DNA from: Carettochelys insculpta
Lineage: Eukaryota > Chordata > Testudines > Carettochelyidae
NCBI RefSeq assembly: GCF_033958435.1
Contig: NC_134161.1
Span: 1,364,001 to 1,428,000, forward strand
Direction of reading: 5' to 3'
DNA: 64,000 bases
The notes below the pieces were generated by a model. The model saw nothing but the letters and a program-made list of their open reading frames with translations. It had not been told where the DNA came from and searched no databases. Shown one piece after another: positions 24,425 through 36,199 of this stretch (position 1 is its first letter; every line of letters starts with the position of its first letter). A program made the translations under genes and the position numbers.

Positions 24425-27400
24425 TCAAACATTGTATCCAATCAGGCTGCCTCTGCCTATGATCTCACCGATGTAAAACCACATCAGCACCTCTGTGGCC
24501 ACCAAGCCGTTCCTCAGAGCTTCCTGAAAGAAAGAAAGCCACAGTTTAGAACGTTTGCTATTGCAGTAACATCTCCCTTTGCTTTGTTAACCATATGCAG
24601 TTTGGTTGCGATGGCAAGAAAGCCATCCAACTTCATGACATAGCATCTTTAGCTAAAGCCAAGAATGTTAACAGTCTACTCGCCACACCCCACAAACCAA
24701 GAAGCCATAGTACATACGAAAGTACACTCAAGTCTTAAGTACAGATTATTTTTAAGGCACTCTTTGAAGTGGTCTAAAAGCTAAATGCTGAAAAGACCAT
24801 CCAAGTTTAGCGCTGAGCAATACACTGGACCTATGAAATAGCTGTTCAGTATAGTGGACGCATCTGTGTACAGTAATTCCTGGATTTACGCAGAGGTTGC
24901 ATCCTTGGCAACCTCCACACAAATTGCATTGTGTGTAAATTGGGCAGGGGTTGGCTGGTGGGAACAGGCAGCCATGAGGCCCATGGCTTCTCCCAGCTGC
25001 GGGTACACAGCTGTTTGTGCTGCTGTTTCTCCCAGCTGGAGGGAGGAATGCAAATAAAGCACAAATTTAAACTGCGTTTCGAGGGCTTGCTTAATGTTTG
25101 ATTTGTGTAGATGGATGTTGACAAAAACTCTCCCCTCCTAAGTAGTAGAATTAAGAAATGAAAAGCAGGTCCATTATAAATGCTATTCGACTCAACCTAG
25201 AAATTCTCCAAGCATCTCTCTCCTTAATGTGAGCAGCTGTATTGTTTTTCATGACACAAGTAAAGCTTTCTAAGATTGGTAATATTTTCAAGCAACTTAC
25301 TGACCTACTGACATCCAATCACAAAATACCTGCAGCTATTAAACTATTTGCCAGTGCTGCATTTCAGGATCATAAGATCAGTCCTCTACTTTTTAGTTAA
25401 AAATGGGTCTTATCTGCTTCAGAATTTTTAGAAATTAATTTTTGAAGATGAAAAACAAATGAACAAAGTTTCAAAATACTTGTGGTAACTTCAGGAAGAG
25501 ATTTGTATGTGAATTCTAGGGGAAGACCAGAACTAGTTAATTAAATTACCTGCAGTTCTGGTTTTAAGTTCAAAGATTCATTCTTCATTTTGCACTCCCA
25601 TTCCTATGGTAAAGAAGTCTATTATTGCACAACTCTTTACAGATCAGGAAGGGAGTATGTTATTTGGAAAGTGTGTCTAGGCGTTACTGGTTTATTGGCT
25701 CTTGCTTTATTATTTATACAGCAGTACCAGCAGGCTAACCCCACCATGGAATACAAGAACACAAGGACAGTCTACAAAACTCAAAACCAGCAGGTTCAAA
25801 ACTGATTAAGACAGAAGGCTATGTACATGGATGCTATGAATATCCAAATTTATGGTAATTGCAAGAGTTTGGAAAGGGACAGAAAACCTTATTCCCTGAA
25901 GTAGGTTATCTTAAAAAATTGAGAGTTAGAACATAGACTATCACGGCTATCTCTCTGTTACTTGTCCCAATCAAGTTTTCCTTCTATCAAAACAAAAAGG
26001 CAGTCCAGTAGCACTTTATTTATTTTGTTAGTCTTTACAGTGCTACTGGACTGCCTTTTTGTTTTGATTGGGACAAGTCACTGCACAGCTCCCAAACTAG
26101 ATTTTGGCACCTTCTTCTTAAGTATCTAGTACTTGTCACCATCACTGACTGGTAGTGCACAAGAAGAACTACTGGTCTGATCCACTCATCAATGCTCATA
26201 CTCTAATGGAAAGATGCATTCACCCCACCCCCCAAAAAAGTTACAGCCCCATTTCTCATTGCACTATGGAAGGCAGCAGTGTTTCAAAACTATCCTTTAA
26301 GCTTTTGGTTGTTATTGAGAAGGTCAGGCATAAGTATGAAATTCCAGACTAATCTATTATCCAACATAACATCACCCCTCACAGGTTAGGTTGATATTTC
26401 TATCAGAAAGCATTTAGCAGTCCCTTTGACAGTAAGGCCGCTGCAGACACAAAATGGAAAGATCAGAATCTAGCCAAACTAAAATTTATACAAAAGCTCA
26501 CAAGAAAGAAAGGCACAATAAAGCAGAAGTGATATTCATCTAATCTTCTCCCCGCCCACCGTATCCCACAAGCTCAGAGTGCAGGTTCAGCCTGACTACC
26601 AAGTTAACTGTTCTGCCCCAATAGCAAACAAAAACCACTTTCTGGGTTGCTGTTTATGCTACTAAAACATAGCCCAGCTACAACTGTTCATTAGCATGGC
26701 TCGAGAAACCCCAGGAGAAATACACTTCTGTTATTCATATCCGCTCTTATTTAGCCTGCAGTTACCTTGACTGTGAGCTGCGCGAGGCGACCAGACTGAA
26801 AGCTTTTGACCATAGCTTTCATGCTGTCAATAGCCTTGGGGATCTCAGCAGGGGTTGGAGGAACCAACTCAACCTTGGCATAGTGCCAAAATGTGGCCAA
26901 ACGAGGCCGGGAGTAAGTCACAGCAGCTGGAAAAAGAAAAATACCAGGATGAATCCACTGGAGGCTAAAAGCAACAAAATTTGTGGGCTGGAAACATTTA
27001 TTCATGCATCACCTTCATTTACTGCTTTCATCAAATGTGCACCATGTCTGAAGAGCCATAGCTGCTCCCTGGTAATAACCTAATATTTAATTTTAAGAAC
27101 ACAGCTCTAAAACTCCATTCAGTACTATGACTGCCAATTCCATTAAAAAAATAAATAACCATGAAGATTGACCATAAATATATCCAACCCAGTCCAAATC
27201 CTCAGACTTAAAGACGAAGTAAGTGGATTTAGCATCAAGCTTAGAAGGTTAACAGATCTGGACAAGCAAAGGACAGCGATTTCAGCTATCAAAAGCTGCC
27301 ACTCCGCCCCCACCCCTCATAGAATATCCTACCAGTAGTGCTCTCATTTATACTCAGAAAGCTCCAGCTTGAGCATAAATCGTGATCTCAATAATGGCAG

Positions 27401-30284
27401 CACCTCACAAGGACAAAAGCAGTCTGACAACCTTTTGAGGGTTTTTAGGTTAAAAACAAACATATGGCATTCCACTCAAAGCCTTACTGAAGCCAGTAGA
27501 GACTACTGGTTTTACATGCTCACAAGATCCAATTCCCCTTAACCAAGCTGTATGCAGTATCAAAAGGTACAGAAGATGCGTATCATCAGCAACTCAAGTC
27601 AGTCAGAAAGCCTGTATGAAAAAATGTATCATGTAATGAATGACCTCAGGTCTTAGCTCTACCAACTGGCTGTGAAGGGTTAGCTGCAATCTAAACTTCC
27701 ACAAGATTAGTACAAACAAATCAGTAATATCACTTTTTAACAGCAGAAAGGGTTATAGGCAAGAAAGTAAGTGAAAAACATTTTAGCTGCTCCTATTCTT
27801 AAGATATCTTGTGACAATACTGGAAGCACATATAATTCTAACAAGAATAAGAATGACTATATTCAGTCAGACCAATGTTCCATACAGCCCAGCATCCTGT
27901 CTTCCAACAGGACCAAAGCCAGAGGCTTTCGAAGGAATGCACAGAATATGCAAGTCAAGTGATTCCTATCCTCTACTCCTACTTCTGGCAATCAGAGGCT
28001 AGGGACACCCAGTGCATGGGATTGCATCCCTGACCATCTTGGTTAATAGCCATTGATGAACCTTTTGAAATCCATTTTAAGCTTTTCCTCTGCAAGCAGC
28101 ACATCTACATCTCTCCAAAAGTTGTAGATGTGAAGACAATTGTTTGAATCATTCTGTGCCCAAGACAACATTGCTTCATAGGCTGAGGGCTTTTAAACAC
28201 AAAAAAGTTTAACTACTGAGAATTATGCTCTAGGTAATGCAAAAAAATTAAAACAGGTACATTTCAGCTTACCTGGCCTGCAAATTACACATTTCTGTAC
28301 ACAAACTCTCTCAACTACCAGGATAATTAACATGGTGGTAGAAATTCTCCATTGCCTATAAACACAGCTGGACTAAGTTTTTGCTCCTGAAGGTAGCATC
28401 TTTTGTTTTAAAATAAGCTACCTTGAATTGAGCATACATTTGACAAAAATCAATTTTTTTCCCCAATCCACAGAAAGCATTCTGTGCGTTTGTACATTAG
28501 TGATTTCAACAGGGGAACCCACCCTCCACATTAAACCCAGAATAAAGAGAAACTCTCAGGAAAAAGAGAATCTGCATTAATCCTAGAGCATCAACAATTG
28601 TCCGTTACACCAACTGAGCAAACAAACCCCAAAGTCAATAGCCTTTGTGCCACTGGAGGCCTTTCCACCAAACCCATGCTTTCTTCAACTGCCACGGTAG
28701 TTGTTTTGTTGCACTATTTTGAATATAGCAATGGTCTTCATCCATCAAAGAGGACGACAAACTGTAGAGAGTTGAACAAGCCCTTCAAGCATTATCTCAT
28801 TTTCAGTTGTGGAGATTATGAATTAAGTTGATACTACTCTAACAGAGCCACTTATTTTAAAATCTCAGAAGTTTTGAGAATCTTTACCTCATATTTAATA
28901 CTCAAACAATATTTTTTGGCCCACAAGAGGTCATACCTTTCCTATCTTTGATTCTTCCTCAAGACACTGAGGTTAAAGATACCCTCCCAAGACGGACAAG
29001 CAGATTACAGTATTTTTGCAATAGGTTCTCAGGTAGAACAAACCTTTCATATAGAAAAGAATCTCAGCTAACATAGGCAAAGATGCAGTCTAATTACAAA
29101 GCTCTCACCTGTTTTCTACAAGTGAAAAGAGCCAAAAGTATAGGATAAAGTTGTATTAAGACAAAGGATAGAACAGAACAAAGAAAACTAAGAGCCAAAC
29201 AATACCACTTCTTAGCAACTCACTAGTCTGACAACCCACTAGAAGTCCACCACATCCTGCACCACACAGCATTTTTCTTATCACTACACCCTAACTTCAC
29301 AGATAGGAGCAAAGGTTAGTTCACCTTATGCATCTTCATCTTTGTCTTTAAAGATACAGGTGTAGGTGCAGGGAAAAGCAGTACTAATTACATTTTATAA
29401 ACATAAATTGGTCTTTGGTTATTCTTCCTCACCCCTTAGCATTTAGCACCTCTACTTATGGCAAACTCATATTTTGTCATCTATAAAAGTCTACAGAATC
29501 TTGCAACGATCAAGTTTTAGTGATTTGGTTTCACCACTTCAATGGCACTAAGCAGTATCAAGGAGCCTCTGGTTATCTAGTGCTCACTTTAAAAAAATAT
29601 ATAGATAGAAGACGCAAACAATTAATCATATAGTCAATGACAAAAGAAAAATTCATCGACTGCAACAAGTAAAGCGAGACAGAAATCCAGGCCGTAATGA
29701 CACGAGATACAGATAGAAGAACCCTGCAAAACGTGCCAGACCTTCAAGTCTCCCGCTGAAATCACTCTTGGTGATACACTCACCATCTCGCACGGCCACC
29801 TGAGGCCCAGGTCTTTGTTAAAGCCCAAACATCTCGGTCAAGCGTCAGGCGAAGCACGCCAGGTGACGAGCCGAGCACCCCGGACCGGCGGTAAGGCCTC
29901 TGGAGCTGGATGGGGCTGGCAGGGCAGGCCGCTCTCTGACCACTCCAGGGGCACCTTTGCCCAGGTACCGGCCCGTCGCCGCACCAGAGCCCGCAGGGGC
30001 AGGGGAGGCCGCGGCCACCGCTGACTTAGAGGAGCGTAGGCGGCATAGGGAAAGCGGGGCAGGGCAGGCGAAGCCCACAGGCGGCCACCCGGCAGACCCA
30101 ACCCGCCCCACCGCCAGGAGGCCGGACCGGCAGGACGCGCGCTGACGAGCCGAGCAGCGGGGTCGCCGCCTCAGGGCGGGGCCCGAGCCTCCCCCAGGTA
30201 CCGCCTGGCCCCGCTCTTACCGCTCACTAGCTGCGGGCCCCGAGTGACGACGCGCTGCACGAGCCTCTGGGCGGCCTGGGCCAT
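24425..30284 (-). CDS. ATP5MG: ATP5MG, ATP synthase subunit g (3 exons)
   Basis: Subunit g of the mitochondrial F1Fo-ATP synthase, a small inner-membrane protein of the Fo peripheral domain that helps ATP synthase dimers form. Coding exons are 30221-30284, 26766-26926 and 24425-24523: 324 nt, 107 aa plus stop, in frame, with GT..AG introns. Exon 1 starts [20 protein letters not shown]. Exon 2 holds [20 protein letters not shown] and [13 protein letters not shown]. Exon 3 holds the C-terminal membrane helix [19 protein letters not shown] with the GxxxG motif (residues 94-98), ending GSLIGYNV. It is about four residues longer at the N-terminus than the 103-aa human protein as I recall it. The start is the only suitable ATG in exon 1 and lies in a CpG island. 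KMT2A lies downstream and UBE4A upstream, all on the same strand. Confidence 0.96.
24871..25080. mobile_element. Tigger-like MITE fragment
   Basis: It begins after TA with CAGTAATTCCTGGATTTACG and GCAGAGGTTGCATCCTTGGC, resembling the left end of the 18772-19221 element (both contain a GGTTGCATxCxTGGCAAC block). The right terminal repeat was not found, so it is probably truncated. It lies in ATP5MG intron 2, and its right boundary is approximate. Confidence 0.55.
25987..26067. repeat. PLE-tail fold-back, perfect 29-bp arms
   Basis: Arms 25987-26015 and 26039-26067 are exact reverse complements, each containing GGCAGTCCAGTAGCACT, around a 23-bp loop. The arm is the PLE 3'-terminal tail. It lies in ATP5MG intron 2. 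Confidence 0.9.
26927..30220 (-). other. ATP5MG: ATP5MG intron 1
   Basis: Mostly unremarkable AT-rich intron. It contains a diverged CR1 3' fragment at 27840-28120. Its 5' end, right of about 29850, lies inside the promoter CpG island. Confidence 0.75.
27840..28120 (-). mobile_element. CR1 3'-end fragment
   Basis: A diverged copy of the CR1 3' region: AAGAATGACTATATTCAGTC, CAGCCCAGCATCCTGTCTTC, and CAGAGGCTAGGGACACCC followed by TAATAGCCATTGATG. No coding part remains. Confidence 0.7.
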
Positions 30285-30760
30285 GGCGGAACCGGCGCGG
30301 GCAACGGCTGAGAGAGGAACCGGAGCCTGAATGTCACCTACAGCAGGACCCCTAAGACCCCCTGAGCCAGGGCTGCCCCGCGGCGCCTGTGGCCGCCGAC
30401 GCTCGCCACGCCCCCACGTGGGGCCTTTCCCTTCTCCGTTCCCAGGAAACATTTTGGTCAGGCGGCCGCCGGGGCACCTATTGCCCGCGAAGGGGGCTGT
30501 CCCAGGCGGCCGAAGCCGCCCACGTCACAGCGGCAGGGGGCGGGGTTTGGGGGAAGGCGGCGCCCTGCGGCTCCCGGCACTGGCGGGGGGCGGCAGCGGC
30601 GCAGGCGCAGGCGCAGCCCCACCCCCACCCCCCAGCTGCTGGGGTCAGCGCTCAGTCGCTGCCAGAATGAACCTGACTCTGACAACGCCCCCGGCTGAAA
30701 CCGACCAGAATGGCGGGCGCGGGCTGGGGGAGCCCTCCTTGCAGGAGGCTCCTGTCCGCA
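29850..30760 (-). promoter_or_regulatory. ATP5MG: ATP5MG CpG island and promoter
   Basis: A CpG-rich block surrounds exon 1. Upstream of the start it has a CACGTG E-box (30415-30420), a CRE-like TGACGTG (minus strand, 30521-30527) and a run of GGCGCA repeats at about 30599-30617 that resembles NRF-1 half-sites. NRF-1 commonly drives nuclear genes for respiratory-chain proteins; its use here is inference. There is no TATA box, and the transcription start is not resolved. Confidence 0.65.
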
Positions 30761-31313
30761 CAGCAGAGGGAGGCTCGCAGCAGTGACTTGCCTGGAGGGA
30801 GGAGGGCAGGGTGATCAGGCAAACCACAGGCCCAGGACTGCCCAGCGTTTCTGAACAGAACCCAACATCTTTCGTATTCTTTTTCTTGGGGGTCTGCATC
30901 TTGATGGGAAAAATAGACTACTTCCAGCTAACGGGGTGGCACCGGTGTCCGTTAGCAAAGCCAACACCCATGAGCAGAAACCAGGGGAGGTGACAACGTT
31001 TGAACTTGCTCACTGCCAGTTCTACTCAATTGCTTGCCAGGTCAGTTTTGGGATTAGGTCTTTTACACAGGCAGTCTCCCAAACACTCCTCCCCCACCTC
31101 CAATAAATAATCAAGTCTTACCACTTCTGATTTTAGCACTTCCCAACTCCCCCCTTTCTTCTCACTCTTGTTTACAATGGCTCTGAGGCTTATGGACTGA
31201 CCCTGTCATGGTCTTAGTCAGGTAAACGCTATATCATGGTTTGGTTCAAGAGAGAACAATTACATATTGCACTGCTGAGTTGGAGACAAAACTAAGGAAC
31301 GTGGAGGCTGTCT
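30761..31313. other. Intergenic gap, nothing recognised
   Basis: A spacer between the ATP5MG CpG island and a CR1 copy. I see no exon, RNA gene or known repeat. Confidence 0.5.
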
Positions 31314-32282
31314 TAGAATCATAGAACACTATGACTGGAAGGAACCTAGAGAGGTCATCAAGGGACCTCTCTTGTCAGGACCAAGCACCATCTATAGTGT
31401 CCACAATAGATGTCTGTCAAACCTGCTCTTAAATATCTCCAGGGATGGAGATTCCACAACCTCCCTAAATAATTTATTCCACTGTTTAACCACCCTGACG
31501 GTTAGGAAGCGCTTCCTAATGTCCAACCTAAACCTCCCTTGCGCTCCTTGTCCTGTCCTCAATGGCCCAGGAGAACAATTTTCTCCCTCTTCCTTATAAC
31601 CCTCTTTTAGGTACTTGAAAACTGCTATCATGCCCCCTCTAAGTCTTCTCTTTCCTAAACTAAACAAGGCCAGTCCTTTCACTCTTACCTCATAGCTCAT
31701 GTTCCCTAGCCCTTTAATCATAATTGATTAATTAATTAATCAATCAATCATTCTCCAGACCTTCTCCAATTTCTCCACATATTTCTTGAAATGTGGTGCC
31801 CAGAACTTGACAGAGTACTCCAGTTGAGGCCTAATGAGCGCTGAGTAGAGCATAAGAATGACTTCCCATATCTTGCTCTCAACACTACTGTTAATGCATC
31901 CTGGAATCATGTTTGCTTTTTTTTGCAACACTGTTGACTCATTTTTAGCTTGTGGTCCTCTACGACCCCTAAATCTCTTTCCTTAGTACTTTTTCCTAAG
32001 CAGGCGCTTCCCATTCTGTATGCATGAAGCTGATTGTTCCTTCCTAAGTGGAGTGCTTTGCATTTGTCCTCATTAAACTTCATCCTGTACCTCAGATTAT
32101 TTCTCCAGTTTGTCCAGATCATTTTGAATTATGATCCTATCCTCCAAAGCAGTTGCAACCCCTCCCAGCTTGGTGGTATCTGCATACTTAATAAGCGCAC
32201 TCTCTATGCCAATATCTAAATCATTGGATGAAGATATTGAATAGAACCACCCCAAAACAGACTCCTGCAGAACCCTGACACC
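31314..32282 (-). mobile_element. CR1 LINE, second subfamily, 5'-truncated
   Basis: The left end is the typical CR1 3' end in reverse (TAGAATCATAGAAC), followed by CTGGAAGGAACCTAGAGAGG and GTCATCAAG. Minus-strand frames give MKFNEDKCKALHLGRNNQL, then YSALIRPQLEYSVKFWAP, then LALFSLGKRRLRGGMIAVF and FREVVESPSLEIFKSRFD: the CR1 reverse-transcriptase C-terminus in order, split by frameshifts. It lies between ATP5MG and UBE4A. Confidence 0.9.
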
Positions 32283-32589
32283 TTAAACCTTTTTCCCTGT
32301 AGTACTTTTCTTCCCAGCATAAAACTCTTCCTCCATGCTGACTAATAAGCTTACCTCATATGCATACACTTGCCCACCGAGAATAAAACATACATATTAA
32401 ACTATTTAGCCTCAAATTCCAGTACAAAGATATAGTTATGACCTGGGGGGAAAAAAGCAGCTTAAGAGATGTACACAACAACAGAGCTGAAGTGTCACTT
32501 AATAGGAGTTATACCTAACCCTGATCCCCAACCATTCAGAACAAGCTCATCTAAAAAACTGTACCTACACACACACACACTTCGAGAGA

Positions 32590-33593
32590 CTTGAAGTCTG
32601 ACATTTTTATTGATAAAGCATGTGTCTAAGATATACATACTAACATGCACAAAGTACAGTATAAATGTAGGCAGGATTTATAGTGTACCTGTATGAATAT
32701 GTACACAGCTGACACACAGACTGATGTTTCCAACAGGCTCTCAAGCCATGACTTAATGAAGGTTAATTTAAATGGCATGGAGACTAAATGAAATCCCCAT
32801 TAGAAAACAGCTTGTCCTGTGTGTCTGGGTATGTCAAGTTCCTGCATGGTTGCCCCTTGAGCAAAACAGCAGGTAACAGATCATTAGTCAAAGTCCCTGG
32901 CAGCAAAGAGAGGCAAATTACTAAAAACACTCTTGTTTTTCCAGCATGACCTCCCTATTCCCAGTGAGTTTTGTCACAGCAGCTGCTAAATCATTCAACT
33001 ATCCCAAAGAGAGTCACATCCAACTTTCAGATGACATCCTAAATGTTTCAATTTCAATGCTGCCCCATTGCCATGCACCATGCTGAATGTGAACTCTTGT
33101 ATACAATCAATATTTACACACAAAATTGCATAACAGAACCTCTTCCGTCTTCACAAGTGTCTATTTTAAGGGCTGACAGAACATTACACAGTTTGAACAA
33201 GTCTGGAGCCGAAGCAGCAGTAATAGAGATGAAACGGTCACAAGGAAAAGATTTTGGATGGTGGTTGACAGCACTGAAATGTGTGACATGACAGTGAACC
33301 CTGCAAAAAATGAACAATAAAAGTGACCAGTGGCCAACTGAGTGAAGAGGACTGTAGGGTTCTTGGGCTGAGAAGTTGTGCAGCAGTTGAAATTTCTGAC
33401 ATTACTGAAAAGACAATGGAAACAAAAAACAGAAGGTGGTTAAAAGGAAGAGCCTGAGCAAGGCAATGCCATTGTGGGCAAAGAGTATGTTACAGCACAG
33501 ATTTGCAAGTTCTCTGGAGAACCAGCTATTGTCTCTGCAAGAGGATTTCTCTCTTGCCACCAAATTCTCGTTCATTTGTGTCTGAATGGTTTT
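32590..33593 (-). other. UBE4A: UBE4A 3' UTR (predicted)
   Basis: Sequence between the stop codon and the likely polyadenylation signal. It shows no recognisable mobile element, unlike the flanks, which is consistent with an exonic UTR. The exact 3' end needs transcript data. Confidence 0.5.
32606..32611 (-). terminator. UBE4A: Probable UBE4A polyadenylation signal
   Basis: AATAAA on the minus strand, about 980 nt after the UBE4A stop codon, in a single uninterrupted terminal exon. It is followed at 32566-32580 by a CA run. Other signals further on are possible. Confidence 0.5.
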
Positions 33594-36199
33594 TCATTTC
33601 AGTGTGTCCTCTAATTGTTCCTTCTGCTTTTTCCTCTCTGCAAGCCATTGCTGGATCCTCCCTTTCAGTTCTGTGTTTGGCCTAATCTGGTCCATAGTGA
33701 GGGGGCTCCGATTAAAAGGATCTGTCTGGTCACTGTAAAAAAGAGAAAACCCAAGGAGACTCATTCTCTGACAGTACTTCCCTATGATCAAAAATGAATG
33801 ATATGAAGCCAAGAAACAGGGACCAGAAACATGCATGGCCACTGTTCCACCAAGTGAAGCACACTAATTATAATCACTAGGCTTCCCCCAAACATCCCCC
33901 AAAAGATAGACATTTTAAAAGGTACATTTCAGGCTAAAATTTCAAGGACAGAAGAACATGTTCACTGCATGCATTAGTACAAGATAACTCAACAATGCTT
34001 TAGAGAGAACAAACCACAACCCAGACCAGCTAGCAAACTGACAAACACACAGAAGATGATCGTTACTACTATTTGGATGAAAAAAAGCAATTTCGTAGAT
34101 CCTTGCTTTATTGGAAGAAATTTCTGGACATTATCTGTACTCATTAACATGCCCAACCTACCCACTGATTTTTGAACAACCAGGGTAAAAACACCTGAAG
34201 TTTTCTCAAATGTTCAAATTACCTTTAAACTAAAGAAAACTTAATCACCCTCCTCTGCCCTAACTTCAGTCGGTAGGCTAGAGCACCTCTCCTGTGCTTT
34301 ATTTCCTTAAAAACACAAGAAACAATCTGACAAAACAAACCTGCAGTCAGGTAGCATTTTGAAGACTAACAAAATAATTTATTAGGTGGCAGTGGCCAGG
34401 TGAGCCTGGGTTGCTTTTGGTCTGATAAATGCACCCACCCCAGAAGCAAGTGCCTGGCTGCTATCACCTAATAAATTATTTTGTTAGTCTTTAAAGTGCT
34501 ACAAGACTGCTGGTTTGTTTTATTAAAATACAGACGACACACAATCTGGGTTGCAGAATTCCATAAGGTCCAGGCACACAAACCACACATGGCTAATAAA
34601 GAGCATAGGGGCAGCAACTCCCAGCACGAGTGCCAAAAGTGGCATGTGAGCAGATTTTCATCAGCACATGAGGTGAGAGCTCAACCCCACCCCTCCTCTC
34701 CCACGCAGCTGGGAGCTTGCTCAACGCCATGCTGCCTCTGGCTTAACAACCAACCAGCTAATGCGACCAACCACCACCTAAATGGTAAAGATCTGCATCT
34801 GAATTTATTAATTAATCTGTTAGAAGTAGGACTACTAGCGACTTAAAAAAGTTTTGCAGGCACTCAGATTGTACATAGAGGTTAAAAGGTTAAATTTCAA
34901 ACACTCTACTTCAGAAATGTTCCTGACTCGAGTTGTAAGAGTTATATTGGAGTTTTATGGCTTCTATTTCGTTTTTAGATAGACTTCATTTGTTTCTGCT
35001 TTCAATACGGATGCTAAGAGTGGCTTCCATTTTGAAAGATGGCTCCTGACGCGGGCTTGTCTACTCCCCTCAAATAAGGCAGGAAGACTAAGGTGGGAAA
35101 ATGACTAGTCTGCTCAGAAACAGGAGTCTACAAAAAGGGGTGGAGCCCTCATCTCAGCGAGTGCTCTCTCCAGTGTCCCCTGTCAGTGCTGGCAGCTAGG
35201 GCAACAGCTGCAAGACCTCATAGACCAGTCAGAGAATCTGGAGATGCTGCCTGGTAGCTAGGGCACTAGTCAGAGAATTGCTAGGCCTTGTAGGCCAGTC
35301 TAATTTAATTTAATTTTATTCTGGGAAAACCTTTCACTTACACATGCCTGTAGGGCACTTCTTTTAGGCATTCCCCACACAGAACTGCAAGTCAAAAAGC
35401 AGAAGAAAGACAATGGAGGCAATCAGCATTCCTGTTTCAACAGTTCCTGTATCCAGTTTATGACATCCCTGATGGTTAATCCTTGAGTCCTCCTCCTCCT
35501 CTAGGACATGGTATTGTTTTCTTTACCTTTCCCTTGTGATCTTATCGTGAGAGTCTGAATCAGACTAACATCCGAGCCATTTTTTATTTTTGTTTTCTTA
35601 TGTTGTAGGGAGTCCTAGTTTCTTTGTAGTGTTGTCCTATATTGTGCGTGTTGTTAATAAAAACCTCTTTATTTTTATTCACCTTACTTTAGTTGTAACT
35701 ACACAATAACCGATGATAGAGGCGGAGGGGGGTAGAGCTCTGCAGACTAGCCCATCTTCTGATGAGTAAAACTATAGTTCTAACTATCTCGGGCTAACAG
35801 TTAGCACTTTTGAAAGAGAGGTGGATTAAAGCCAGTTCCAAACAGAACTTAGATAAAATCCTGGACTCAAGAGCAACTGTTGGAAATTCATAAAGGAGAA
35901 TGATGGTATGCAAGGCATGGGGCTGTCTACTCTGTCTTGCCTGAATCTCTGACAGAAAGAACACTTACTAACCCCTCCCCAGCAAACTCAGGGTGAATCA
36001 CTCAGCTCATCACTCCGACACAGTTAACTTTTCTTGAATACCTGAGCAGGTGCCTGGCTATTGTTGACCTATCCACAGTGACTCGGGAAGACGGCAGAAT
36101 CACAGGGTCGGACATTAAAGTGCTCATGATAGGATCCAGGAATTCATCACATGCATCTGCATAGGTCTCTTCTTCCTGCTGTTGTCGGTCTGCAAGAGA
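33594..36199 (-). other. UBE4A: UBE4A U-box exons (last two coding exons)
   Basis: Exons 36042-36199 and 33594-33732 encode the catalytic U-box that binds the E2. The intron interrupts codon 1028, in HLL(S)DQTDP. The intron between them holds a PLE fold-back (34331-34523). U-boxes need no zinc, so the Cys-to-Ser change at residue 1005 is not expected to abolish folding; this is inference. Confidence 0.9.

Larger units (their letters stand above)
24524..26765 (-). other. ATP5MG: ATP5MG intron 2
   Basis: It contains the MITE fragment (24871) and the PLE fold-back (25987). A plus-strand 71-codon frame at 25590-25805 has one hydrophobic stretch ([16 protein letters not shown]). I recognise no homologue and do not call it a gene. 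Confidence 0.7.
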
